Source of the DNA: Bacteroidota bacterium
GTDB lineage: Bacteria; Bacteroidota; Bacteroidia; JACCXN01
Assembly: GCA_013696965.1 (NCBI GenBank)
Contig: JACCXN010000010.1
Location: 1 to 64,000, forward strand
Direction of reading: 5' to 3'
Length of the DNA: 64,000 bases
Shown: positions 17,858 to 27,926 of the stretch, piece by piece
Position numbering within the stretch: position 1 is the first letter of the stretch
Layout: each line of letters begins with the position of its first letter
Notes under the pieces: model-generated
What the model saw: only the letters and a program-made list of their open reading frames with translations
Told to the model about the DNA's origin: nothing
Database searches by the model: none
Made by a program: the position numbers and the translations under genes

Positions 17858-18937
17858 ATGGATCTAACCAACTATATCTATTTAATATATTCAGTTTTCA
17901 TTATTGGAACTGGAGTGTTTTCTTTTTTAATAAATGGGCTTTTTTTAAAATTTGCGGGTAACCTTGGAATCCGAAATGACAAAGAAACCGTTATCAGATG
18001 GAGCGTTCAGTCAAAACCTTCCATTGGCGGAATCTCTTTTTTTATTGTTTTTCTACTTTCAATAGTTACACACTTTATTTTTTTTGAAACTGAAAAAGAA
18101 TTTTTAAACCTTCAATTTTTAGGAGTCTTATCAGCAGTTACCCTTGCCTTTCTTATCGGGTTAGCAGATGATGCTTATAATACCAATCCCTTTTGGAAAT
18201 TTACCGGGCAATTAACATGCGGACTAATCCTGGTTTTTACAGGCACTATCATCCATGTGTTTCAATCTGATTTTTTTAATATTCTGTTAACCGTATTCTG
18301 GATAATTGCAATTATGAATTCAATTAACATGCTTGATAACATGGATGGAATCACTACTATTGTTTCCATTTTCATTGTACTTGCTGCCTTGGTGATTGTA
18401 GCAATTCTTCAGGCATTTTCCAGTATTTATTTCACTGTTTTACTTGGCCTTTTTTCAGCCCTTGTTGGGTTTTTATTTTACAACTGGAACCCATCTAAAA
18501 TGTTTATGGGAGACACAGGAAGCCAGTTTTTAGGTTGTATCCTTGCTATTTTCGGAATTATTTTCTTCTGGAATTTTAATGGTTTAACGAATCAGACAAG
18601 TGAATCACGTCAAATAATAATTGTTTCACTGGCCTTTTTAATCCCAATTATTGATACAACTACTGTGGTAATAAACAGGCTATTAAAAAAACGTTCTCCT
18701 TTTATTGGTGGAAAAGACCACACCACACATCATATTTCCTATTTGGGTTTTTCTGATAAAAAAGTAGCAAGGATTTTCATTGCCCTTTCTTTAATTTCGC
18801 TGATTTTTGTTTTTGTAATTGTAAATTTCATTGAAGCATGGGATTATATTCATTTCACTCTGTTTTCAATATACATTTTTTTAATTTTCTCTGTTTTATA
18901 CATTATAACCAGGATCACAAAAAAAGAAGAAATTTAA
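17858..18937 (+). CDS. WecA/MraY-family undecaprenyl-phosphate sugar-1-phosphate transferase
   Basis: 359 aa with about ten hydrophobic membrane segments. Catalytic signatures are the Asp-Asp motif in LIGLADDAYNTNPFWKF, NMLDNMDGI and MFMGDTGSQFLGC. The cytoplasmic His motif GGKDHTTHHISYLGFS is typical of the WecA branch, not MraY. It starts assembly of a lipid-linked glycan by moving a sugar-1-phosphate to undecaprenyl phosphate. Which sugar is used cannot be told. Last gene of the polysaccharide set. Confidence 0.9.
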   Translation: MDLTNYIYLIYSVFIIGTGVFSFLINGLFLKFAGNLGIRNDKETVIRWSVQSKPSIGGISFFIVFLLSIVTHFIFFETEKEFLNLQFLGVLSAVTLAFLIGLADDAYNTNPFWKFTGQLTCGLILVFTGTIIHVFQSDFFNILLTVFWIIAIMNSINMLDNMDGITTIVSIFIVLAALVIVAILQAFSSIYFTVLLGLFSALVGFLFYNWNPSKMFMGDTGSQFLGCILAIFGIIFFWNFNGLTNQTSESRQIIIVSLAFLIPIIDTTTVVINRLLKKRSPFIGGKDHTTHHISYLGFSDKKVARIFIALSLISLIFVFVIVNFIEAWDYIHFTLFSIYIFLIFSVLYIITRITKKEEI

Positions 18938-18979
18938 ATTTCTTAAACAATATTTGAATAATTGTAGAGTAATAGAATA

Positions 18980-21853
18980 ATGAATATAAAAGAGATAAGT
19001 GAAGGGGAAAATGAATTACAAAACCAAATGGAAAATGGAATCGAAACCCTTGAAGTATCTGGGGCAAGAGTGCATAATCTTAAAAACATTGATGTTAGCA
19101 TACCCCGAAATAAATTAGTTGTTATTACAGGTTTAAGTGGCAGTGGCAAGTCTTCCCTTGCTTTTGATACAATATATGCAGAAGGACAAAGAAGATATAT
19201 AGAAACTTTTTCTGCCTATGCACGCAGCTTCCTTGGAAACCTTGAACGCCCTGATGTAGATAATATAACCGGATTAAGCCCGGTGATTTCTATTGAACAA
19301 AAAACGGTAAGCCGAAATCCCAGATCCACGGTTGGAACAATTACAGAAATTTACGATTTCCTTCGGCTTCTTTTCGCACGGGCTTCCGATGCATTTTCCT
19401 ATAAAACCGGAGAAAAAATGATTCGTTATAACGATCAGGAAATATTAAATATAATTCTTGATCAATACAATGAAAAACGAATTATTTTGCTTTCTCCCCT
19501 TGTTAAAGGAAGAAAAGGACATTACAGGGAACTATTCGAACAAATACTAAAACAGGGATTTATTAAAGTACGCGTGGATGGGGAAATAAAAGACATTATT
19601 CCAAGGCTTCAGGTGGATCGTTATAAAATCCATGATATTGAAATAGTGGTTGACCGTGTTATTGTAAGTGAGGAGTTAAGACAAAGAATATTGGAATCTT
19701 TGCTTATTGCCATGAAAAAAGGTAAGGGAACACTTATGATTATGGATGTTGACACGCAAGAAATAAGACATTTTAGCCGCCATTTAATGTGCCCTACAAC
19801 TGGCATCGCTTATGATGAACCTGCTCCTAATATATTTTCTTTTAACTCTCCCTATGGTGCCTGCGAAAAATGCAATGGTATGGGAGAAGTTTCACAAGTA
19901 GATATTAAAAAAATTATTCCTAACCCTAAATTAAGTATCAAAAAAGGTGGTATTGCTCCTATAGGAGAATACAAAAACAACTGGATATTCCACCAGGTAG
20001 AAGCAATCCTGGAGAAATACGGTTACACCCTAACTGATTCCATTGAAAGTATTGATGAACACACCATGAATACAATTCTCTTTGGAACGGATGAAGTAAT
20101 AAAAGTTAAAAGCCATTCTGGAATCAGTGGAAGTAGCTTCTCACTAACATTTGAAGGTATTATTAATTTCATTTCCCGTTTGAATCAAGAGAATGCAACT
20201 GCATCAATAAGCCGCTGGTCATCTGAATTTATGAATACTGTTGCTTGCCCGGAATGCCAGGGAAAAAGACTAAAAAAAGAATCTCTGTTTTTTAAAATTG
20301 GAGATAAAAACATTGCAGATCTTGCATCCATGGGCATTACTGAATTACAGCAATGGTTTACAGATATTGAAAGCCGCCTGGATGATAGAAAAAACATCAT
20401 CGCAAAAGAAGTATTAAAAGAGATTCGTTCAAGAATAAGTTTTTTACTGGATGTTGGTTTAACTTACTTAACACTCAACCGAAGTGCTAAAACATTATCA
20501 GGTGGGGAAGCTCAGCGAATAAGACTGGCAACTCAAATAGGGTCTCAATTGGTAAATGTTTTATATATCCTGGATGAACCAAGTATTGGGCTTCACCAAA
20601 GAGATAATATGCGTCTTATAAAAGCCCTTCAGAATTTAAGGGACATAGGCAATTCGGTAATTGTTGTAGAACACGATAAGGAAATGATCATGCATGCTGA
20701 TTATGTTCTTGATATAGGCCCTCTTGCAGGTATCAATGGAGGAAGGGTTGTTGCAAGCGGAAAACCAGAGGATCTCGCCAAATTCAACACAATTACAACA
20801 CAGTACCTGAATGGCACCAGGAACATTGAAATACCTGCTCAAAGGAGAACAGGATCTGGAAAATCATTAATCCTTAAAGGAGCCAAGGGACATAACCTTA
20901 AAAATGTAAATGTTGAATTTCCACTTGGAAAATTCATTTGTGTATCCGGAGTTTCAGGAAGTGGAAAATCAAGTTTAATTAATGGAACATTGTACCCTTT
21001 ATTAAATCAGTATTTCTACAGGTCACTTCAAAAACCTTTGGAGTATAGTTCAATAAAAGGTCTGGAAAATATTGACAAGGTAATTGAAATCGATCAATCT
21101 CCAATTGGAAGGACTCCAAGATCCAATCCTGCAACTTACACCGGTGTTTTTACTGAAATAAGAAATTTATTCACATCCTTGCCTGAGGCTAAAATAAGAG
21201 GTTATAAACCTGGCCGCTTTTCATTTAATGTTAAAGGAGGAAGGTGCGAAACATGTAAAGGAGCTGGTGTAAAAACAATTGAAATGAATTTTTTACCCGA
21301 TGTTTATGTTGTTTGTGAAACATGTCAGGGAAAAAGATACAACAGAGAAACCCTTGAAATCAGATACAGAGGCAAATCAATTAGTGATATTCTTGAAATG
21401 ACAATTAATCAGGCTGTTGATTTTTTTGAAAACATTCCATATATTTTGTCTAAAATAAAAGCAATTAAGGATGTTGGTTTAGGTTATGTTACACTTGGAC
21501 AACAATCTACAACCCTTTCTGGTGGAGAGGCACAAAGAGTAAAACTGGCTACCGAATTATCAAAAAGAGATACCGGGAATACCTTCTATATTTTAGATGA
21601 ACCAACAACTGGTCTTCATTTTGAAGATATAAAAGTACTTTTGGAGGTACTCAATAAACTGGCAGATAGTGGAAACACAATACTTGTTATTGAACACAAC
21701 CTGGATATAATTAAAGTGGCTGATCATGTAATTGATTTGGGCCCTGAAGGTGGAGATGCAGGCGGAAATATTGTCTGTTATGGAACTCCTGAGCAAATTG
21801 CACGTAATAATAGCAGTATTACCGGAGAATATTTAAAAAGAGAATTATCCTGA
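18980..21853 (+). CDS. uvrA: Excinuclease ABC subunit A
   Basis: 957 aa, full length. Two ABC ATPase modules: Walker [10 protein letters not shown] near residue 51 and GVSGSGKSS near 657; signatures [12 protein letters not shown] and [12 protein letters not shown]; and LDEPSIGLH and LDEPTTGLH. The C-terminal zinc site is intact ([17 protein letters not shown]). The N-terminal one has CEKC but only one Cys in its first half ([14 protein letters not shown]); this variant seems familiar from other Bacteroidota UvrA, though that is from memory. It recognises DNA damage with UvrB in nucleotide excision repair. Confidence 0.97.
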   Translation: MNIKEISEGENELQNQMENGIETLEVSGARVHNLKNIDVSIPRNKLVVITGLSGSGKSSLAFDTIYAEGQRRYIETFSAYARSFLGNLERPDVDNITGLSPVISIEQKTVSRNPRSTVGTITEIYDFLRLLFARASDAFSYKTGEKMIRYNDQEILNIILDQYNEKRIILLSPLVKGRKGHYRELFEQILKQGFIKVRVDGEIKDIIPRLQVDRYKIHDIEIVVDRVIVSEELRQRILESLLIAMKKGKGTLMIMDVDTQEIRHFSRHLMCPTTGIAYDEPAPNIFSFNSPYGACEKCNGMGEVSQVDIKKIIPNPKLSIKKGGIAPIGEYKNNWIFHQVEAILEKYGYTLTDSIESIDEHTMNTILFGTDEVIKVKSHSGISGSSFSLTFEGIINFISRLNQENATASISRWSSEFMNTVACPECQGKRLKKESLFFKIGDKNIADLASMGITELQQWFTDIESRLDDRKNIIAKEVLKEIRSRISFLLDVGLTYLTLNRSAKTLSGGEAQRIRLATQIGSQLVNVLYILDEPSIGLHQRDNMRLIKALQNLRDIGNSVIVVEHDKEMIMHADYVLDIGPLAGINGGRVVASGKPEDLAKFNTITTQYLNGTRNIEIPAQRRTGSGKSLILKGAKGHNLKNVNVEFPLGKFICVSGVSGSGKSSLINGTLYPLLNQYFYRSLQKPLEYSSIKGLENIDKVIEIDQSPIGRTPRSNPATYTGVFTEIRNLFTSLPEAKIRGYKPGRFSFNVKGGRCETCKGAGVKTIEMNFLPDVYVVCETCQGKRYNRETLEIRYRGKSISDILEMTINQAVDFFENIPYILSKIKAIKDVGLGYVTLGQQSTTLSGGEAQRVKLATELSKRDTGNTFYILDEPTTGLHFEDIKVLLEVLNKLADSGNTILVIEHNLDIIKVADHVIDLGPEGGDAGGNIVCYGTPEQIARNNSSITGEYLKRELS

Positions 21854-21872
21854 AACTTTAATCAGAAAAAAA

Positions 21873-22583
21873 ATGGGTCCACTAGATGACAAGATAAGGC
21901 AGGCTTTTGCAGAAAAAGATTGGAATGAAATTAAAGTAGCAGATTCATGGCAAATATTTAAAGTAATGGCTGAATTTGTTGATGGATTTGAAAAAATGGC
22001 AAAAATTGGCCCTTGCGTTACTGTTTTTGGTTCTGCACGCACAAAGCCTGATCATCCTTATTACAAATTAGCGGAAGATATTGCATTTAAACTTACCAAA
22101 GAAGGTTATGGTATTATTACCGGAGGGGGGCCTGGAATTATGGAGGCTGCAAATAAAGGAGCACAAGCAGGAGGTGGTAGATCAGTTGGACTAAATATAG
22201 ACCTGCCTTTTGAACAATTTTCTAATCCTTTTATTGATCAGGATAAATTAATCACCTTTGATTATTTCTTTGTTCGTAAGGTAATGTTCATTAAATATGC
22301 ACAGGGATTTATAGTTTTACCAGGAGGATTCGGAACCTTAGATGAACTTTTTGAAGCCCTTACACTAATTCAAACAAATAAAATAGGGAAATTTCCAATA
22401 ATTCTGGTTGGAAAAAAATATTGGTCAGGAATTGTAGATTGGATTAAAAACGTTTTAGTTGAAGAAGTTAATAACGTAAGTATAGAAGATCTTGACTTAA
22501 TTGTGGTTGTTGATACTGCCGAACAGGCAGTGAAAGAGATTGTGGATTTTTATTCCAAATATTTACTTAAGCCGAACTTTTAA
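21873..22583 (+). CDS. LOG-family protein (TIGR00730-like nucleotide phosphoribohydrolase)
   Basis: 236 aa. The LOG/lysine-decarboxylase-like Rossmann motifs are clear: VTVFGSARTKPDHPYY, GIITGGGPGIMEAANKGA and LPGGFGTLDELFEALTLIQ with the conserved PGGxGTxxE. Family members cleave the N-glycosidic bond of nucleoside monophosphates or activate cytokinins. It starts 19 bases after uvrA and is probably co-transcribed with it. The physiological substrate is unknown. Confidence 0.88.
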   Translation: MGPLDDKIRQAFAEKDWNEIKVADSWQIFKVMAEFVDGFEKMAKIGPCVTVFGSARTKPDHPYYKLAEDIAFKLTKEGYGIITGGGPGIMEAANKGAQAGGGRSVGLNIDLPFEQFSNPFIDQDKLITFDYFFVRKVMFIKYAQGFIVLPGGFGTLDELFEALTLIQTNKIGKFPIILVGKKYWSGIVDWIKNVLVEEVNNVSIEDLDLIVVVDTAEQAVKEIVDFYSKYLLKPNF

Positions 22584-22718
22584 TTACATTGTAAGTATAA
22601 AAGCAGGATTCCTAAAGCAAATTTTTAAACTTTTTTGATTGTATAAACGTTAAAAAACATTTTTTTGATACAAAAAATTGGTTTACTGTATATTTTATAA
22701 TACTTTTAGTGAGTTTTT

Positions 22719-22740
22719 AACTGTGAAAAACAGTTTTTTA
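22719..22740 (+). terminator. Possible terminator after the LOG gene
   Basis: Stem AACTGT (22719-22724) with ACAGTT (22730-22735), loop GAAAA, then a run of T. It lies 136 bases after the LOG stop and just before the next gene. Confidence 0.45.
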
Positions 22741-22777
22741 TCCTAGTTTATTTAAATAATTAAACTTAACACAATAG

Positions 22778-24052
22778 ATGATTCGAAATATTTCTCTGAT
22801 CTTTAGTATGCTTTTTTTACTGATATTCCAGAATATTCTCTCGGATGGATTATCTATAAAATCAAATATACCTAAAAATGCAGCCCCTGGCTCTGAATTT
22901 ATTGTTGAATTAACCATAAGCAAAGATGACATTAAGGGTTTTGCATTACTGACTCAAGAATTGCCTAGCGGTTTTACGGCTGAAGCAATAAATAATAATA
23001 ATGCCTCTTTTACTTTTATTGATCAAAAAGTAAAATTTATTTGGATCGAGTTGCCAACTCAAACGGAATTCAACATTTCCTACAAAGTTAAAGTCGACAA
23101 AACTGTTACAGGAAAAAATGAAATTACGGGTAGTTTTTCTTACCTTGTAAACAGTGATAAAAAAGTATATCCTATTTCTTCAGTTTCGATCGATGTCGCA
23201 GAAGAAGATTTAGCCTTAAATGATGAAATGGAGCAAGATGATGATGATGAGAAAGAACAAGAAAAAGAGGAAGTAATTGTTGATAAAAAAATAGAGGCAG
23301 AGGTAAAATGCAAAAGAAATATTAATTACAAGCTTAACTCTGAATTTGTGGTTGAAGTGATCATTAATAAAACTGAAATCGGAGATTTCGCAAAACTTCA
23401 GGAAACACTACCAGAAGGCTTTACCGCAACTTCTATTGAATCAAACAATGCTCAATTTTCATTCTCGAATCAAATAGTTAAGTTTGTTTGGATGACACTT
23501 CCAGAACAAAATGAATTTAGGGTTTCTTACCTGGTAAAAAAGGATCCACAAAGCAATGGAAACAATTTCTTAAATGGCGAGTTTTCTTATGTTGAAATTG
23601 ATGGAGAAACTAAAAAATGCATCGTTTCAAAAGAGTTAATTGATATGCCTGAAGAAGAACAACCTGTAGTTGCTAAAATAGTTGTTCAGGAAAAGAAAGA
23701 AGAAAAAAAGGAACCTGAAATTGTAAAAACAGCTATTACAGAAACATCTAATGCCAAACAAAAAGGAATAGTTTATAAAGTGCAAATCGCAGCAGGACAT
23801 ACACTTGTAAAGGAAGTTCATTTTGTGGAAAAATACAGCATTAAGGAACCAATTTATACAGAAATGCACGAGGGATGGAATAAATACACCATTGGCAGTT
23901 TTTCTGAGTATGATATAGCTAAGAAAAATTGCGAGGCTACAAAATCCAATGAAAAAATAGATACAGGCCCCTTTATCACTGCCTACAATCAAGGTAAACG
24001 GATTACTGTACAAGAAGCATTAATGATTAGCAATCAAAAATGGATAAAATAG
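22778..24052 (+). CDS. Secreted protein with two repeated domains and a C-terminal SPOR-like domain
   Basis: 424 aa. Signal peptide at residues 1-24. Two ~110-aa copies of one domain follow (about 28-140 and 172-290). They share the pattern F-x-V-E-(L/V)-x-I, an acidic turn, F-A-x-L, LP-x-GFTA, NA-x-F-x-F, (V)KF-(I/V)-W, LP-x-(Q)-x-EF; this resembles a beta-sandwich of the DUF11/BatD type. They are joined by an Asp/Glu/Lys-rich linker (about 150-170). The last ~90 residues start YKVQIAAGH and end ITVQEALMI, similar to the SPOR domains of the next gene. SPOR domains bind denuded septal peptidoglycan. Function unknown; probably periplasmic or surface. Confidence 0.75.
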   Translation: MIRNISLIFSMLFLLIFQNILSDGLSIKSNIPKNAAPGSEFIVELTISKDDIKGFALLTQELPSGFTAEAINNNNASFTFIDQKVKFIWIELPTQTEFNISYKVKVDKTVTGKNEITGSFSYLVNSDKKVYPISSVSIDVAEEDLALNDEMEQDDDDEKEQEKEEVIVDKKIEAEVKCKRNINYKLNSEFVVEVIINKTEIGDFAKLQETLPEGFTATSIESNNAQFSFSNQIVKFVWMTLPEQNEFRVSYLVKKDPQSNGNNFLNGEFSYVEIDGETKKCIVSKELIDMPEEEQPVVAKIVVQEKKEEKKEPEIVKTAITETSNAKQKGIVYKVQIAAGHTLVKEVHFVEKYSIKEPIYTEMHEGWNKYTIGSFSEYDIAKKNCEATKSNEKIDTGPFITAYNQGKRITVQEALMISNQKWIK

Positions 24053-24124
24053 ATAAATTTATTTTTTGCAACTTTAGTATATTCAATTAAATGGTTCCAT
24101 TTATAAATTTATCTGTTTGAGAGA

Positions 24125-26461
24125 ATGAAATTAAATAAGCTTTTTATTATTTTCTCACTTATACTATTAAATATAAGTATTGCATTTGCCCAAGAAAAGG
24201 AAAAAAAGGATAATGTTTATTCTCAAAATACAGAAGATGAGGTTACCATTTTTAAACCTACTGCAGGTTTAGGTATCGGAATACTTAGTTACTTTGGAGA
24301 TGTAGGTTCTGCATCCTTTAAAAACCCTATGACATCCAGATTAGGTTATCAATTTTTAGCTTCTACAAGGCTAAATTCATTTTTTGACATTAATTTACAT
24401 TTTCTTGTTGGCAAGGTTGAAGCAAATGAAAGATCATTTGAAAGGAATCTAAATTTTCAGGCAGAAATAAGGAGCAGCGGATTAAGTTTATCCTACAATT
24501 TTCACCAATTATTACCTAAAAACAGAAAACTTGATCCCTTTGTTTCTCTTGGGATTGAATCTGTTGAATTTTTATCTAAAACAGATATTTATGACAGTCA
24601 GGGAAACAGGTATAACTACTGGAGGGATGGCTCTTTAAGGAATTTACCCGAAGAACATCCAAATGCTGTTAATGCAATTCATATTCAAAGAGATTATATT
24701 TTTGAAACAGATATCAGGGAGTCCAATATTGATGGGTTTGGAAGGTATTCAGAACGAACTTTTGCAATTCCTGCAGGAATTGGGTTAAGAATGTATCTTT
24801 ATGATAACCTTGATTTTAAAATAGGTACAACATTCCATTATACTTTCTCCAATTTAATTGATGGAGTTACCGAAAACAGCAAAGGAACAAGAATTGGCAA
24901 CAGCAAGAACGACCACTTTCTTTACTCTTCGTTTTCATTAAATTACCGTTTTAATTTTAAGAAAAAATCAAAGAAAAAAGAAAACGAAAATACCTATTCT
25001 GACGTGGATTATACATCACTTGATGACGAGGACATTGATGCAGATGGTGTTAAAGATTTCAAGGATGATTGCCCTGGAACTCCTTCAGGGGTAAAAGTTA
25101 ATATAAATGGTTGTCCTCTGGATAATGACAATGATGGTGTTCCTGATTTTCTTGACCAGGAACCAAATACCCATGCAAATGCATTTGTAGATGTAAACGG
25201 GGTAACCCTGACTGATGAAGCAATACTTCTGCTCTATGAAACATATATGGATAGTACAGGTAAATTTGCAATAATTACCCGGACCGTATATGAGGCTGAA
25301 AAAAGAGCATCCAGTTCTGATCAATATAAAGTTCAATTAGGAATATACAATACAGGAATTCCTCCAGAACTAATAAATAAATTTCTTAGTTTAACAGATA
25401 TTACCTCAACTGAAAGCCCTTTAGGTACAATTTATTCAGTTGGAAATTATTCCAGTTATAATGATGCGGTGAAACGCAAGAATGAATTACTTAATTCAGG
25501 TTTGGAAGAAGCTACTGTTGCTTTAATACGTAATGGAAAATTTATTACTGAAGATGATCCTCGTTTTAATACAACTGTAAAACCCGATAAATCTTCTGTT
25601 GCATCTACAAATAACAAATCTGAAAATATTTCACAAAATTTAACAAATGAGACTAACAAAAGTTTAAGCAATAATGAAAATTCAAAATCTAAAACAGAAT
25701 CCATTTCAAATTCAACAACAAATACAAACGCTGTAAAAGAATCAACCATAAAAACAGATGCTGGTTCAAATACCAACGTTAAAACAACTAACAATACAAC
25801 CTCAACAAATACAAACAAAGTTTCAGCCAATGGTATAACAGAATTCAACGCCTCCTCCCTGTCTGAAAAGGATCCTGATAACCAAGTAGTTTTCAGGATT
25901 CAATTGGGGGCATACAGCCGCAAATTATCGAAAAATATTTTTGAAGGAGTTGACAATTTAATTATGGTTACTTCCGAAGATGGCCTGGTTAGGTACCTAT
26001 CAGGATCATTCACGGATTACAATGAAGCAGTTAAAGAAAAAATCAATGTCGTTTTAAAAGGTTACAACGGATCATTTATAGTTGCATACAAAAATGGCAA
26101 GAGAATTCCTTTAGCCTCGGTGGGAGCAACTAAAACTTCTGCAGAAAATTTGAATGATCCTATAAAGCCTCAAAGTGCTGTTTCAAAAGATTTAATTAAA
26201 TTTAAAGTGCAAATCGGTGCATTTAAAAATGAAGTTCCAGCAGATATTAGAATCAAGTATAATTCAATAAAAGGCTTGGAAACGCAACAAACTCCTACTG
26301 GATTAACCAGATATATTTCAGGCACTTTTTCTGACTACAACCAGGCTGTGAAATTAAAAAATGAGATGATTAATACTTATGGAATTTCCGATGCCTTTAT
26401 TGTAGCTTATTTTAAAGACCAAATGATTCCAGTACAAGAAGCACTTGAATTGATCAAGTAA
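24125..26461 (+). CDS. Outer-membrane beta-barrel protein with TSP3 calcium repeats and three SPOR-type domains
   Basis: 778 aa. Signal peptide 1-22 (ends AFAQ). Residues about 38-280 look like an outer-membrane barrel (alternating aromatic/polar strands, FSLNYRFNFKK at the end). Next come TSP3-type calcium loops (DADGVKDFKDDCPGTPSG, DNDNDGVPDFLDQEP). Three SPOR-like domains follow: YKVQLGIYNTGIP (about 400), FRIQLGAYSRKLS (about 590) and FKVQIGAFKNEVP (about 695). A ~90-residue Ser/Thr/Asn linker separates the first from the second. The layout inverts the OmpA plan by joining a barrel to several SPOR modules, suggesting anchorage to peptidoglycan. No catalytic motif. Confidence 0.8.
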   Translation: MKLNKLFIIFSLILLNISIAFAQEKEKKDNVYSQNTEDEVTIFKPTAGLGIGILSYFGDVGSASFKNPMTSRLGYQFLASTRLNSFFDINLHFLVGKVEANERSFERNLNFQAEIRSSGLSLSYNFHQLLPKNRKLDPFVSLGIESVEFLSKTDIYDSQGNRYNYWRDGSLRNLPEEHPNAVNAIHIQRDYIFETDIRESNIDGFGRYSERTFAIPAGIGLRMYLYDNLDFKIGTTFHYTFSNLIDGVTENSKGTRIGNSKNDHFLYSSFSLNYRFNFKKKSKKKENENTYSDVDYTSLDDEDIDADGVKDFKDDCPGTPSGVKVNINGCPLDNDNDGVPDFLDQEPNTHANAFVDVNGVTLTDEAILLLYETYMDSTGKFAIITRTVYEAEKRASSSDQYKVQLGIYNTGIPPELINKFLSLTDITSTESPLGTIYSVGNYSSYNDAVKRKNELLNSGLEEATVALIRNGKFITEDDPRFNTTVKPDKSSVASTNNKSENISQNLTNETNKSLSNNENSKSKTESISNSTTNTNAVKESTIKTDAGSNTNVKTTNNTTSTNTNKVSANGITEFNASSLSEKDPDNQVVFRIQLGAYSRKLSKNIFEGVDNLIMVTSEDGLVRYLSGSFTDYNEAVKEKINVVLKGYNGSFIVAYKNGKRIPLASVGATKTSAENLNDPIKPQSAVSKDLIKFKVQIGAFKNEVPADIRIKYNSIKGLETQQTPTGLTRYISGTFSDYNQAVKLKNEMINTYGISDAFIVAYFKDQMIPVQEALELIK

Positions 26462-26494
26462 TCTTGTTTTTTTTACATTTATAATTTACTCCTG

Positions 26495-27421
26495 GTGAAT
26501 ATCCAATTATCTTTATTAAAAAATACTGTTTTAGTTTTAATTCTTCTACTGCCCTTTAAACTCCTAGCCCAGGAAAACGATCAGGTTCCAGCTGCGGATA
26601 CAATTCCTATCTGGAGATTTTCAGGTATTTTTAATGCTAATTTCTCACAAGTTCATCTTTCCAATTGGGTTGGAGGAGGAGAAAACTCACAATCAGCTGC
26701 TGGTTTGCTTCAGTTAAGAAGCAATTACCTTAAAGAAAAAGCGCAATGGGATAATAGTCTTGAAGTTGGATATGGATTTTTACAAAGCCAAACAAAAGGT
26801 TTTTTAAAAACTGATGATAAAATTGACTTTGTATCTAACTATAGTTATAAAGCTTATAAAGACTTCAACTATTCAGCATTATTAAGCTTTAATACACAAT
26901 TTACCCCAGGATACAGTGATGCAGAGAAAAAGATTCTTATTTCAGATTTTTTGGCTCCTGCCTATTTAATAACATCATTAGGTTTGAATTACAAAAGGGG
27001 AGATTTAATAACTATAATGCTATCTCCATTAACTGGCAAATTTACAATTGTAAACCAGCCAGATTTGTCTGCAGCAGGTGCATTTGGAGTAACACCAGGA
27101 GAGATAGTAAGGGAAGAGTTTGGATCTTATTTCAAAGCTATGTTTCGCAAAGAAAACATTATTAATAACGTTTCCCTCCAGGTAAAACTTGACCTTTTTT
27201 CAAATTACCTTGAAAAACCCGAAAATATTGATGTGAATTGGGAGACTATGGTTATTTTAAAGGTGAACAAATATATAAATGCAAATATTTCTTCTCATCT
27301 TATATACGATCATGATATTGAAATTGGGGTGGATACTAATGGTGATGGATTAATAGATTCATCCGGACCACGAACTCAATTTAAGGAAGTTCTAAGCATC
27401 GGTTTAACCTTTAAATTTTGA
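26495..27421 (+). CDS. DUF3078 family protein, probable outer-membrane protein
   Basis: 308 aa. A GTG start at 26495 is used because the following residues form a signal peptide (MNIQLSLLKNTVLVLILLL, ending LLAQ) and no in-frame ATG is available near it. The body has the DUF3078 hallmark: WRFSGIFNANFSQVHLSNWV, GGGENSQSAAGLL and the alternating pattern of beta strands with a terminal SIGLTFKF typical of outer-membrane barrels. Function of the family is unknown. A weak hairpin with eight T (26454-26474) overlaps the end of the previous gene. Confidence 0.85.
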   Translation: MNIQLSLLKNTVLVLILLLPFKLLAQENDQVPAADTIPIWRFSGIFNANFSQVHLSNWVGGGENSQSAAGLLQLRSNYLKEKAQWDNSLEVGYGFLQSQTKGFLKTDDKIDFVSNYSYKAYKDFNYSALLSFNTQFTPGYSDAEKKILISDFLAPAYLITSLGLNYKRGDLITIMLSPLTGKFTIVNQPDLSAAGAFGVTPGEIVREEFGSYFKAMFRKENIINNVSLQVKLDLFSNYLEKPENIDVNWETMVILKVNKYINANISSHLIYDHDIEIGVDTNGDGLIDSSGPRTQFKEVLSIGLTFKF

Positions 27422-27482
27422 TTTTTAATAATTTTTATTTAAAATTTGATTTTCTATTTACCTTAAACTAAAAAATTTAATT

Positions 27483-27869
27483 ATGAAAGTAGTATTGTCA
27501 TCAATTACTCTATTCCTTGTTTTATTCTCCATAAGTGAAGTAAATGCACAAGAAAAGAGAACTGAAAAATCAGAAGTAAGAGAAGTGAAATCTGAACCTA
27601 AAGCAACAGAAACTACACCAGCAACTAGAGCCACTCCCGCAAAAGAAGCAACACCTGCAAAAGAAGCGACTCCTGCAACTAGAGCCACACCGGCAACAAA
27701 AACTGCCCCAGCAACTAGGGCTACTCCTGCTAATTCAGAAGAAAAAAAGGTTGCTCCTGCAGAAAAAAAAGCGGAAAAACCAGAAAGCGGAAAATCAAAG
27801 GGAGAACCAACCTCAATTTCTGTTTCTGATGATGGACTACCTTCAGACAATAAAAAGTCAGATAAATAA
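27483..27869 (+). CDS. Small secreted low-complexity protein rich in Thr, Pro, Ala and Lys
   Basis: 128 aa. Signal peptide 1-22 (MKVVLSSITLFLVLFSISEV, ending VNAQ). The mature part is low complexity, with eight or so consecutive units of the form (A/E)-T-P-A-(T/K)-(R/E/K)-A at residues about 45-85, then Lys/Glu-rich sequence. It should be unstructured and extended. It may be a periplasmic spacer or cell-wall binding tail; no known family recognised. The open frame on the opposite strand is an artefact of the repeats. It ends at a strong bidirectional terminator. Confidence 0.7.
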   Translation: MKVVLSSITLFLVLFSISEVNAQEKRTEKSEVREVKSEPKATETTPATRATPAKEATPAKEATPATRATPATKTAPATRATPANSEEKKVAPAEKKAEKPESGKSKGEPTSISVSDDGLPSDNKKSDK

Positions 27870-27881
27870 TTTATTCTTATT

Positions 27882-27926
27882 CAGCATAAAAAAAGGCCTC
27901 AAAAATTGAGGCCTTTTTTTATGCTG
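27882..27926. terminator. Long bidirectional terminator, perfect 21-bp stem
   Basis: Arms 27882-27902 and 27906-27926 are perfectly complementary with a 3-base loop. The core is GGCCTCAA / TTGAGGCC flanked by A7 and T7, so it ends transcription from both sides: the small secreted protein on plus and the CDGSH operon on minus. The right arm covers the last codons and stop of the CDGSH gene (which ends at 27919). Confidence 0.92.

Noticed and set aside
19800-19900. Missing Cys in the first zinc site of UvrA as a sign of loss of function
   Set aside because: As far as I recall, the same CPTTG variant is usual in Bacteroidota UvrA; the rest of the protein is intact.
25456-25848. 130-aa open frame opposite the Ser/Thr/Asn linker of the 778-aa protein
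   Set aside because: Antisense to low-complexity coding DNA; no motif and no gene-like context.
27458-27850. 130-aa open frame opposite the Thr-Pro-Ala protein
   Set aside because: It is the antisense of a low-complexity repeat, with an Ala/Val/Gly-rich product and no signal or start context.
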